A DNA stretch of 19,619 nt from CANJIV01 sp046330225. GTDB lineage: Bacteria > Actinomycetota > Thermoleophilia > Solirubrobacterales > Solirubrobacteraceae. Positions 1-6,434 of the stretch are shown here, one piece after another. The position numbers and the translations under genes are program-made. The DNA lies in assembly GCA_046330225.1 (NCBI GenBank), contig JAXLTD010000019.1:1-19619 (forward strand), in the 5' to 3' direction. Numbering within the stretch: position 1 is the stretch's first letter; each line of letters starts with the position of its first letter. The notes beneath the pieces were generated by a model. It was not told where the DNA came from. It saw only the letters and a program-made list of their open reading frames with translations, and did not search any database.

Positions 1-1004
1 ACGACGCGGTCGAGGTAGTCCGTCGCCGCGCGGGCGCCGTCGCGGGCCAGGCCGGCCACGAGCGCCGGGAGGGTCACGAGCGAGCCCGAGGCGACGGTGA
101 CGGTGAGCGCAGCGTTCACGAGGAAGTACGCGTACGTGTACGCGGTCACCTCGCCGGGCAGCGGGGAGACCGCCGCCAGCGCGAGCAGGAGCTGGAGCTG
201 CCAGGCCAGCGGCACCGCAGCCATCAGGAGCAGCGCGCGCGTCAGCCGCCACTGCTCGCGCTCCGCGAGCATCGCCGGGCGCTCGGCCACCCGGATGCCG
301 AAGCCGGCCAGCACCCGGTGGTGGGCCGCCGCGAGCGCGACCGCCCCGAGCAGCGCCGCCACCGGGAGCCCCAGCGCGCCGATCGCCTCCAGCAGCAGAG
401 CCGCCGCGGCGCAGGCGCCGGTGGCGCAGGCCGCGTAGATGATCGCGGACGTGCGGAAGCGGTTCGTCGCCGCCAGCACCGCCGAGCACCCGGCCGAACG
501 CACCTGGAGGTAGCCGGCCGGCGCGAGGATGGCCATGGACGCCGCGAACGTCACGCGCGCGTCGGCGTCGAGCGTGCCGGAGAGGAGGACGACGATCGCC
601 GGCGTCACGACGGCGGTGACGACAGCGGCCACGATCCCGACGAGCGCCGTCCGCGACGCCGTCTCGGCGGCCCGGGCCCGGAAGGCCGCCTCGGGCGCCG
701 TCGGCCCGAACAGCGGCACGAGGCTCGAGCGCGTCGCCCCGGCCAGCAGCGCCACGACGAGGAAGAGCGAGTAGGCCGCGATCACGGCATCGGCGGTCGT
801 GCCGCCGCCGGAGATGAGCACGAGCAGCAGCGACTGCGCGGCGCCCGTGACGGCGACGACCAGGAGGGCGGCCGAGCTCACGAGGCTGTCGCGCCCCGGG
901 CGGCCGGACGCATCGACGAGCGGCCGGGCTGCGGTCGCGCCGGGAGCCGGCGTCCCGCCGCCCGTGGAGCCGGGGCCGCCCGGGATGACGGACCCGCGAG
1001 GCAT
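1..1004 (-). CDS. MurJ/Wzx-like lipid-linked glycan flippase, 3' end outside window
   Basis: An open frame of 334 codons begins at ATG 1004 and runs off the left edge with no stop. After a Gly/Pro/Ala-rich cytoplasmic stretch of about 40 residues, the protein is a series of hydrophobic helices (about 43-66, 72-92, 118-142, 152-165, 186-206, 210-227, 256-280, 288-318) with short charged loops, as in the MOP flippase superfamily (MurJ/MviN, Wzx). Family members have 12-14 helices, so roughly the last third is missing. Such proteins move undecaprenyl-linked oligosaccharide across the plasma membrane, which fits the glycosyltransferases and polymerase nearby. It is divergent from the methyltransferase at 1129, and a TAGCGT element lies 7 nt before the ATG, supporting this start. 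Assignment to the superfamily is fairly firm; Wzx versus MurJ-like, and the substrate, cannot be decided. Confidence 0.8.
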   Translation of the reverse strand, partial: MPRGSVIPGGPGSTGGGTPAPGATAARPLVDASGRPGRDSLVSSAALLVVAVTGAAQSLLLVLISGGGTTADAVIAAYSLFLVVALLAGATRSSLVPLFGPTAPEAAFRARAAETASRTALVGIVAAVVTAVVTPAIVVLLSGTLDADARVTFAASMAILAPAGYLQVRSAGCSAVLAATNRFRTSAIIYAACATGACAAAALLLEAIGALGLPVAALLGAVALAAAHHRVLAGFGIRVAERPAMLAEREQWRLTRALLLMAAVPLAWQLQLLLALAAVSPLPGEVTAYTYAYFLVNAALTVTVASGSLVTLPALVAGLARDGARAATDYLDRV

Positions 1005-1011
1005 GGCGCTC

Positions 1012-1017
1012 ACGCTA
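1012..1017 (-). promoter_or_regulatory. -10 element of a leaderless promoter for the flippase gene
   Basis: On the minus strand TAGCGT is followed by 7 nt and then the ATG at 1004. This matches the TANNNT -10 box whose transcription start falls on the start codon in actinobacterial leaderless mRNAs. I see no -35 box. The same arrangement recurs at other strand-switch genes in the window. Confidence 0.55.
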
Positions 1018-1018
1018 C

Positions 1019-1034
1019 CAGCGCCCTGGCGCTG
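1019..1034. promoter_or_regulatory. Inverted repeat just upstream of the flippase -10 box
   Basis: CAGCGCC and GGCGCTG form a perfect 7-bp inverted repeat with a 2-nt centre, 1 bp from the flippase -10 element. It could be an operator, but short GC palindromes are common in DNA of this composition. The rest of the 124-bp gap to the divergent gene holds only one other short inverted repeat (CGACG/CGTCG, 1089-1100). Confidence 0.2.
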
Positions 1035-1115
1035 CCCGCCTCGCGCACCCGGAACGCCCGCACCATTCGCGGCGCCCCCGGCGGCTCGCGACGAACGTCG
1101 AAGCGATCGCCCGGG

Positions 1116-1121
1116 TACCGT
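1116..1121 (+). promoter_or_regulatory. -10 element of a leaderless promoter for the 1129 methyltransferase
   Basis: TACCGT is followed by 7 nt and then GTG 1129. The element overlaps an alternative in-frame GTG at 1120, which argues for 1129 as the true start. No -35 element is visible. Confidence 0.55.
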
Positions 1122-1128
1122 GCGCGCC

Positions 1129-1725
1129 GTGAGCTACTTCGACTGGCACGAGGAGCCCGGCTACGCGCAGGACGTGCTGCGGCACATCCCGCCGGGAGCC
1201 CGCGTGCTCGACGTCGGGGCCGGCACCGGGTGGATCGCCGACCACGTGACCGACTACACCGGAATCGACGGGTCGCCGGACGCCGTGGCCCGCGCCGCCG
1301 AGCGGGGGCGCAACGTCCGCCTCGGCGACGCCGACGCCGGCCTGCCGTTCCCCGACGCCGACTTCGACGTCGTGATCCTCAAGGACGTGCTCGAGCACGT
1401 CGCAGACCCGGTCGCGCTCGTGCTCGAGGCGCGGCGCGTCCTGCGCCCCGGCGGCGTCGTGTTCGCCTCCTCGCCCGACGCCCAGCGCTGGGTCTGGGAC
1501 GACTACACCCACCGCCGTCCGTTCACGCGGGCCGCGTATCGCCGGCTGTTCAGCGACCAGGGCTTCGAGGTCCAGGCCTGCGGATTTGAGTCGGTCATGC
1601 CGGGAATCGGGATCGTCTCGGGGCTCACGCGCCGACGCCGCCGACCGCGAACGCTCAACGCGCTGGCCGCCCTGCCGATCGTGCGGCGCAACGTCTGGAT
1701 CCTCGCTCGGCGCCCGGCCGGCTGA
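1129..1725 (+). CDS. Class I SAM-dependent methyltransferase
   Basis: A 198-residue protein. Residues 26-34 (VLDVGAGTG) are the SAM-binding motif I. An acidic residue ends strand 2 (IDGS, 46-49), DADFDVVILKDVLEHV (about 76-91) is the motif IV region, and RRVLRPGGV (102-110) is the post-motif loop, so this is a Methyltransf_11-type fold of about the usual size. The C-terminus is Arg-rich with no extra domain. It probably methylates a sugar or glycan intermediate; the substrate is inferred only from the locus. It opens the plus-strand operon, divergent from the flippase and 58 nt before the next gene. The open frame extends upstream to about 799, but that part is antisense to the flippase. GTG 1129 is preferred because a TANNNT box lies 7 nt before it. 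Confidence 0.85.
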   Translation: MSYFDWHEEPGYAQDVLRHIPPGARVLDVGAGTGWIADHVTDYTGIDGSPDAVARAAERGRNVRLGDADAGLPFPDADFDVVILKDVLEHVADPVALVLEARRVLRPGGVVFASSPDAQRWVWDDYTHRRPFTRAAYRRLFSDQGFEVQACGFESVMPGIGIVSGLTRRRRRPRTLNALAALPIVRRNVWILARRPAG

Positions 1726-1783
1726 GCCCGCAGTCGCGGTCCCGCCCGGGATAAGCGAAACTTCGCCGTCGCGGACGAGTTGA

Positions 1784-2638
1784 GTGCTCCGACGCGCCGC
1801 GCCCGCCATGACCGCCGACCCCGCCCACCCCCGCCCGGCTCCAGCGCCTGGAGCCCCGCCGCCGCTGCCGGCCACCGTCGAGGTGCTCGGGCTGCCGATG
1901 GCGCTCATCGATTACGGCGCGACGCTCGACTGGATCGACGGCACGATCGCCGCCGGGGAGCGCGGCTACGTGTGCGTCGCCCCCGTGCACACCGTGATGA
2001 TGTGCCGCGAGGACCCGGAGTTCCGCGCCGCCGTCCTGGGGGCGTCGCTCATCGTGCCCGACGGCCAGCCGGTCGTGTGGGCCATGCAGGCGCTCGGCGG
2101 CGGCCGCCCGTCGCGGGTCTATGGCCCGGACCTGATGGCGGCAGCGTTCGCCCGCGGTGCCCAGACCGGCCGGCGCATGTTCCTCTACGGCGGCCGCAAC
2201 GAGGGCGCCCTCGTCCAGCTCACGCTCAACCTGCGCCGGCGGTTTCCGGGCATCCAGATCGTGGGCGGCCACTCGCCGCCGTTTCGCCCGATGACGCCGG
2301 CCGACGACGCGCGGGTCGCCGAGGAGATCAACGCGTCCGGAGCCGAGATCGTCTGGGCCGGGATCGGGGTGCCCAAGCAGGAGAAGTGGATGGCCCGGCT
2401 GCGCGGCCAGCTCGAGGCCCCGGTGCTCGTGGGCGTGGGCGCGGCCTTCGACTTCCATGCGGGGCTCGTGCCCCAGGCGCCGCCGCGGCTGCAGCACCTC
2501 GGCCTCGAGTGGGCGTTCCGCCTCGCCCACGAGCCCCGGCGCCTGTGGCGGCGCTACCTGCGCTACAACCCGCGCTTCGTCGCGGGCTTCGCGCGGCAGT
2601 ACGGTCGCACGCTGGGCCCGGCCCGGCGCGGGCGCTGA
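1784..2638 (+). CDS. WecG/TagA/CpsF family glycosyltransferase (GT26)
   Basis: 284 residues from GTG 1784; ATG 1808 (residue 9) is an equally possible start, since the first ~30 residues are a Pro/Ala-rich tail with no conserved feature. The GT26 signature is clear: VHTVMMCREDPEFR (about 68-81), the DG pair at 93-94 (VPDGQPVV), which carries the Asp known to be catalytic in TagA, RVYGPDLM (111-118), MFLYGG (132-137), the GVPKQEKWM block (195-203) and GVGAAFDFHAG (217-227). Members transfer a sugar (ManNAc, ManNAcA or glucose) from UDP-sugar to an undecaprenyl-diphosphate-linked first sugar at the inner membrane face. This would therefore be an early glycan assembly step. The C-terminal Arg-rich segment resembles the membrane-binding tail of the family. 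It lies 58 nt after the methyltransferase and 27 nt before the next gene. The exact donor is unknown. Confidence 0.9.
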   Translation: MLRRAAPAMTADPAHPRPAPAPGAPPPLPATVEVLGLPMALIDYGATLDWIDGTIAAGERGYVCVAPVHTVMMCREDPEFRAAVLGASLIVPDGQPVVWAMQALGGGRPSRVYGPDLMAAAFARGAQTGRRMFLYGGRNEGALVQLTLNLRRRFPGIQIVGGHSPPFRPMTPADDARVAEEINASGAEIVWAGIGVPKQEKWMARLRGQLEAPVLVGVGAAFDFHAGLVPQAPPRLQHLGLEWAFRLAHEPRRLWRRYLRYNPRFVAGFARQYGRTLGPARRGR

Positions 2639-2665
2639 CCGCGCCGGCGCCCCCGCGCCGCTGCG

Positions 2666-3400
2666 ATGACCGACGCCTACGACCCCGACAACCTGCTCGA
2701 CCGCCGCACCGCGGCCACGACGCTCCAGGCCCACTACGACCATGCCGAGGCCCGCGAGGCGGCGCTCCTCACCCGGCACCTGGGGCTGACGGGCGGCACG
2801 GCCGTGTCGGTCGGCTGCGGCTGGCGCCCCGGCCGCCACCTCTTCCCGGCGCCGGCCTGGCGGCTCCTCGCCAACGACCTGCGGCCCGAGCGCGCCGCCC
2901 ACGCGGTGGCGTCCGGCGCGGCCGACGCCGCCGTCGGCGGCAGCGCGGCCGGGCTCGATCTGCCGGACTCCAGCGTCGACGTGGTGCTCGAGCGCCTCGT
3001 GCTCCACCACGTCGCCTACGAGGGATCGGTGGCCGGCGCGCTCGCCGAGGCGGCCCGGGTCCTGCGGCCCGGCGGCGCCCTCGTCGCGGTCGAGCCGAAC
3101 GCGTGGCACCCGGTCGGCGCGGCCCTGGCGGGCGCGAACCGGCTCGGGCTCGGCCCCGCCGTCCACGGAACCGCCGACGACATCCCGCTCTCGCCGCGGG
3201 CCCTTGCGGCCGATGCGCGCGCCGCCGGCCTGGCGCCCGAGATCCTCGGCGTGACGTACTCCTGGCGGCGGCTCCCGCGCGGCCTGCAGCGGGCGCTCCA
3301 CGCGCTCGACGCGCCGCTCGGGGCCCGCCCGCGCAGCGCGGCGCTCGCCCATACGATCCTGCTCATCGGCCGCAAGCCGGTACTCTCCGCCGCCCAATGA
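2666..3400 (+). CDS. Class I SAM-dependent methyltransferase
   Basis: 244 residues from ATG 2666. VSVGCGWRPG (47-56) is a variant glycine-rich motif I, LANDLRPE (68-75) follows at strand 2, DSSVDVVLERLVLHHV (101-116) is the motif IV region, and RVLRPGGALVAVEPN (131-145) is typical of Methyltransf_11 proteins. The C-terminal 100 residues (GLGPAVHGTADDIPLSP onward) resemble lid or substrate regions of sugar and quinone methyltransferases but give no substrate. The stop overlaps the next start (ATGA, 3397-3400), so it is translationally coupled to the SDR gene. It is unrelated in detail to the 1129 methyltransferase, suggesting a different acceptor. No convincing Shine-Dalgarno site precedes the ATG. 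Confidence 0.83.
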   Translation: MTDAYDPDNLLDRRTAATTLQAHYDHAEAREAALLTRHLGLTGGTAVSVGCGWRPGRHLFPAPAWRLLANDLRPERAAHAVASGAADAAVGGSAAGLDLPDSSVDVVLERLVLHHVAYEGSVAGALAEAARVLRPGGALVAVEPNAWHPVGAALAGANRLGLGPAVHGTADDIPLSPRALAADARAAGLAPEILGVTYSWRRLPRGLQRALHALDAPLGARPRSAALAHTILLIGRKPVLSAAQ

Positions 3401-4377
3401 ACCGCGTGCTCGTCACCGGAGGGGCCGGCAGCATCGGAGCGGCCGTCGTGCGGCGCCTGCTGCGCGACCCCAACTACGAGGTGCGGGTGTCGGACCGCCG
3501 CGAGGCGCCGACGTGGATGCGCGAAGGCTGCGAGGTGCACACCGGCGACCTGCGCCAGCTCTCGGAGGCCCGCAAGGCGACCGCCGGCTGCTCGCACGTC
3601 GTGCATCTCGCCGCCATGGTCCGGGGCATCGGGAGCGTGCACCGCACGCCGCACACCCTCATGGAGGTCAATCACGAGGTGTCGAGCGCCGTCATGCGCG
3701 CGGCGCTGGACCGCGGCCTCGAGCGGTTCGTCTACGTCTCCTCGAACACGGTGCTGGAGCGGGCGACGGTCTTCCCGACGCCCGAGTCCCACCTCGCCGA
3801 CTGCCCGCCGCCGCACGGCGCGGACGGGATCTCGAAGCTGTTCGGCGAGCTCGCAGTCCGCGCCGCCCACGCCGAGCACGGCCTGCCCTTCACGATCTGC
3901 CGGCCCTTCAGCGTCTACGGGCCCGGGGAGCTCCCCGCCGAGGAGGCCGGCGTGGCCCACGTCGTCCCCGACCTCGTCGGCAAGGCGCTCGAGCGGACGG
4001 TCCCGCTCCCGATCTTCGGCTCCGGGCGCCAGACGCGCACCCCGACCTTCGTCGACGACGCCGCCGACGGGATCGTCGTGGCCATGGCGGCGCCCGAGGG
4101 GCTCGACGAGGACTTCAACGTCTGCGGCGGCCGCGAGGTGACGGTGGCCGAGCTCGCCGCGATCGTGTGGGCGGCCTGCGGCCACGACCCCGAAGCGCTC
4201 GAGCTCGCGCCCGCCGCCCCCTTCGCCTTCGACGCCGAGCGCAGCGCGCCGAGCCCCGCCAAGGCCCGCGACCGGCTCGGCTGGACCGCCCCGACCCCGC
4301 TGGAGGCCGGCATCGCGACCACGGTGGCCTGGCTGCGCGAGCGGATCGGGGCCTCCCCGGCGACGGTGCCCGCATGA
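3397..4377 (+). CDS. Extended SDR NAD-dependent epimerase/dehydratase with Asp at the Tyr position
   Basis: 326 residues, the normal length for extended SDR nucleotide-sugar epimerases/dehydratases. LVTGGAGSIG (5-14) is the NAD(P)-binding GxxGxxG, GDLRQ (50-54) follows the Rossmann strand, HLAAMV (70-75) is the NNAG-equivalent, and YVSSNTVL (113-120) holds the active-site Ser region. RPFSVYGPGE (169-178) and TPTFVDDAADGI (215-226) are the C-terminal substrate motifs. The catalytic YxxxK motif reads DGISK (143-147): Lys is present but Tyr is replaced by Asp (GAC at 3823-3825). Tyr to Asp needs one base change, so either a variant chemistry, a binding-only role or a base error is possible. It overlaps its neighbours on both sides by ATGA. 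The substrate is probably a nucleotide sugar; which one cannot be told. Confidence 0.87.
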   Translation: MNRVLVTGGAGSIGAAVVRRLLRDPNYEVRVSDRREAPTWMREGCEVHTGDLRQLSEARKATAGCSHVVHLAAMVRGIGSVHRTPHTLMEVNHEVSSAVMRAALDRGLERFVYVSSNTVLERATVFPTPESHLADCPPPHGADGISKLFGELAVRAAHAEHGLPFTICRPFSVYGPGELPAEEAGVAHVVPDLVGKALERTVPLPIFGSGRQTRTPTFVDDAADGIVVAMAAPEGLDEDFNVCGGREVTVAELAAIVWAACGHDPEALELAPAAPFAFDAERSAPSPAKARDRLGWTAPTPLEAGIATTVAWLRERIGASPATVPA

Positions 4378-6368
4378 CCCCGCGCGCCCTCATCACGGGC
4401 ATCACCGGCCAGGACGGGTCCTACCTCGCCGACCTCCTCCTCGAGAAGGGCTACGAGGTCCACGGCATGGTCCGGCGCGCCTCGACCGAGAAGTTCGAGC
4501 GCATCGAGCACATCCGCGACCGCATCACGCTGCACCAGGGCGACCTGCTCGACCAGCGCTCCCTCGTCGACACGATGCGGGCGTCGCGCCCGCACGAGAT
4601 CTACAACCTCGCGGCGATGTCGTTCGTGGCGACCTCGTGGATCCAGCCCACGCTCACCGCCGAGTTCACCGGCGTCGGCGTGACCCGGATGCTCGAGGCG
4701 ATGCGCGAGACCTGCCCCGAGGCGCGCTTCTACCAAGCCTCGTCGAGCGAGATGTTCGGCAAGGTGCTCGAAGTCCCCCAGACCGAGACGACGCCGTTCT
4801 ACCCCCGCTCCCCCTATGGCGTCGCGAAGGCCTACGGGCACTTCATCACGGTCAATTACAGAGAATCCTATGATTTGCACGCTTCGAGTGGGATTTTGTT
4901 CAATCACGAGTGTATTTCTTCACACACGCCGCTATTGGTGAATATTCGGGGGGAGGTGCAGGTCGTCACGCCGCCCGACCTCATGCCGCTGGTGCGGAAG
5001 GGTCCCAGTACGCAGACCCACGTCCCCGACGATCTCGTGCTCGTCTGGGACGGCGCCGAGTGGGCCGAGCTTCAGGCGATCACGGCCACCCGGCGGCGTG
5101 CCACCGATCCGGATCACCGCCTGCTGTGCACCGAGGCACGCGCGGGCGTCGTCACGACGACCGCCCACCACACGATGCTCGACCACGAGCGCGCCGGTGT
5201 GCGCGCCGACAGCGTCGAGGCAGGCGACCGACTGGCGCTGGCCGCCGGCATGCCCGCAGCCGCCGATTGGACGGCGGTCACGCCTGAGCTGGCGGAGCTG
5301 CTGGGGCTGCTCGTCGCTGACGGATACGTCAACCGTTCCCAAGCCCAGGTCGATTTCACAAACAACGACGAGTCACTGCGGCTGCGCATGACCCAGCTGT
5401 GGTCGAAGTGCTTTCTCGGGCACGTGACTCCGTGGGCAGCTGCGTCAGGCTTCGAGCCCACGCGGGAGGTCGAGCACCTGCGCCTGACTGGCAGCTCTGG
5501 GATCGCCCCGTGGCTGCGCGAGCAGCTCTATACCGCCACCGGCCACAAGCAGGTCCCGCCGCTCATCCTCAACGCGAACGCCGAGGCCCGCAGGGCTTTC
5601 CTGGACGGCTACTACGCCGGCGATGGATTGAAGCGAGGCAAGGGCGAGTCGATCAAGACGAACAGCCCCGTCCTCGCCCAAGGCCTGTGCTGGCTGTACC
5701 ACCTGGAGGGCCAGCCGGCCTCGGTGTACGCCGAGCACCGGGCTGGGCGCACGTACTACCAGCTCAATCTCGCCTCGCGGGTTCGCGTGGGCGCGAAGGG
5801 CCAGCACCTCCGCAAGCCGCCGGGCGAGGTCCGCCGAGTCGTCGAGATCGAGTCCGAAGCTGGCGACGACGAGTGGGTCTTCGACCTCGCGACCGACAGC
5901 GGAGTCTTCTGCGCGGGGGTGGGCCGGCTCGTCGTGAAGAACAGTCCCCGCCGCGGGCTCGAGTTCGTGACCCGCAAGATCACCTGGCACGCCGCCGCAA
6001 TCAAGCTCGGGCTGGCCAGCGAGGTCCGGCTCGGCAATCTCGACGCCGAGCGCGACTGGGGCTACGCGCTGGACTACGTCGAGGCGATGTGGCTCATGCT
6101 CCAGCAGGACGAGCCCGACGACTTCGTTGTGGCGACCGGGACGTCGAACTCGGTGCGCGAGTGCGTGGAGATCGCGTTCGACCAGGCCGGGATCGCGGTC
6201 GAGGACCACGTCGTGATCGACTCCGCGTTCCAGCGCCCGGCCGAGGTGGACCATCTCATCGGGGACCCCGCGAAGGCCGCGGCCAAGCTCGGCTGGAAGC
6301 CTCGCACCACCTTCGAGGAGCTGATCCGCCTCATGGTGGACGCCGACCTCGCTGCGCTCTCGCGCTGA
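4374..6368 (+). CDS. gmd: GDP-mannose 4,6-dehydratase precursor interrupted by an in-frame intein
   Basis: The precursor has 664 residues. Removing residues 180-523 leaves 320 residues, the size of bacterial Gmd. The N-extein has the NADP site GITGQDGSYL (9-18), the RRAST segment (34-38), GDLLDQRSL (56-64), SSSEMFGK (123-130; Ser124 and Glu126 match the Thr and Glu of the E. coli active site) and YGVAK (148-152; catalytic Tyr and Lys). The C-extein continues with SPRRGLEFVTRKIT, LGNLDAERDWGYALDYVEAMW and a normal C-terminal domain with GDPAKAAAKLGWKP. Joining the exteins restores NHESPRRG, one of the most conserved Gmd motifs. The enzyme converts GDP-mannose to GDP-4-keto-6-deoxymannose in the cytosol, the precursor used by the fucose synthase at 8365. 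It is translationally coupled to the SDR (ATGA at 4374-4377). Activity depends on protein splicing. Confidence 0.95.
   Translation: MTPRALITGITGQDGSYLADLLLEKGYEVHGMVRRASTEKFERIEHIRDRITLHQGDLLDQRSLVDTMRASRPHEIYNLAAMSFVATSWIQPTLTAEFTGVGVTRMLEAMRETCPEARFYQASSSEMFGKVLEVPQTETTPFYPRSPYGVAKAYGHFITVNYRESYDLHASSGILFNHECISSHTPLLVNIRGEVQVVTPPDLMPLVRKGPSTQTHVPDDLVLVWDGAEWAELQAITATRRRATDPDHRLLCTEARAGVVTTTAHHTMLDHERAGVRADSVEAGDRLALAAGMPAAADWTAVTPELAELLGLLVADGYVNRSQAQVDFTNNDESLRLRMTQLWSKCFLGHVTPWAAASGFEPTREVEHLRLTGSSGIAPWLREQLYTATGHKQVPPLILNANAEARRAFLDGYYAGDGLKRGKGESIKTNSPVLAQGLCWLYHLEGQPASVYAEHRAGRTYYQLNLASRVRVGAKGQHLRKPPGEVRRVVEIESEAGDDEWVFDLATDSGVFCAGVGRLVVKNSPRRGLEFVTRKITWHAAAIKLGLASEVRLGNLDAERDWGYALDYVEAMWLMLQQDEPDDFVVATGTSNSVRECVEIAFDQAGIAVEDHVVIDSAFQRPAEVDHLIGDPAKAAAKLGWKPRTTFEELIRLMVDADLAALSR
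4851..4946 (+). other. AT-rich island across the gmd N-extein/intein junction
   Basis: By hand count 43 of the 100 bases at 4851-4950 are G or C, against roughly three quarters elsewhere. The island covers about 20 extein codons before the insertion and about 12 intein codons after it. It uses AGA, TTG, ATT, AAT, TAT, GAT and GAA, codons hardly seen in neighbouring genes. The C-terminal junction (5943 on) returns at once to GC-rich codons. The protein sequence of Gmd stays canonical, so the change is in codon choice. Transfer of flanking DNA with the intein is the simplest reading. Confidence 0.8.
4911..5942 (+). mobile_element. Intein with LAGLIDADG homing endonuclease domain inside gmd
   Basis: 344 codons in frame, bounded by Cys1 (TGT 4911) and Asn344 (AAC 5940-5942), followed by Ser+1 (AGT 5943). 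Intein numbering: block A is CISSHTPLL (1-9); block B is VTTTAHHTML (81-90), with the Thr-x-x-His of the splicing domain; LLGLLVADG (130-138) and FLDGYYAGDG (230-239) are the two LAGLIDADG motifs, both with catalytic Asp (137, 238); block F is WVFDLATDSGVFCAG (322-336); block G is RLVVKN (339-344). The penultimate residue is Lys, where His is usual. Both endonuclease Asp residues are intact, so homing may still be possible. Body codon use is GC-rich but milder than the host genes, and the first about 12 codons are AT-rich. No homologue at this Gmd site is known to me, but I could not search. Confidence 0.93.
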
Positions 6369-6400
6369 CGAACATCCGTCCACGGCAGTGCTGACGCGGT

Positions 6401-6416
6401 CCGGGCGGGCGCCCGG
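6401..6416 (+). terminator. GC-only hairpin between gmd and the GT2 gene
   Basis: CCGGGCG and CGCCCGG can pair as a 7-bp stem with a 2-nt loop in the 66-bp gap after the gmd stop. There is no T tract. It may be a weak attenuator, an mRNA-processing structure or chance in GC-rich DNA. Confidence 0.2.
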
Positions 6417-6434
6417 CCGGCCCGATGGCATCCC

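Noticed and set aside
1120..1122. Alternative GTG start for the first methyltransferase
   Set aside because: It overlaps the -10 box TACCGT; GTG 1129 is at the expected distance.
318..1589. A 423-codon open frame and several others on the plus strand across 97-1589
   Set aside because: Arg/Gly/His-rich low-complexity translations with no domain; they are shadows of the flippase and methyltransferase genes in GC-rich DNA.
1780..4377. An 865-codon frame that could be read as a fusion protein ending in the SDR
   Set aside because: Everything before 3397 is an Arg/Pro-rich shadow of the WecG-like gene and the second methyltransferase; the true SDR starts at ATG 3397, coupled by ATGA.
4851..4946. 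AT-rich stretch as an insertion-sequence remnant or phage attachment site
   Set aside because: The reading frame is unbroken, the extein residues are canonical Gmd, and there is no terminal repeat; it belongs to the intein junction.
4374..6368. gmd as a broken gene with a foreign insertion
   Set aside because: No stop or frameshift; intein splicing residues are present and both exteins are complete.
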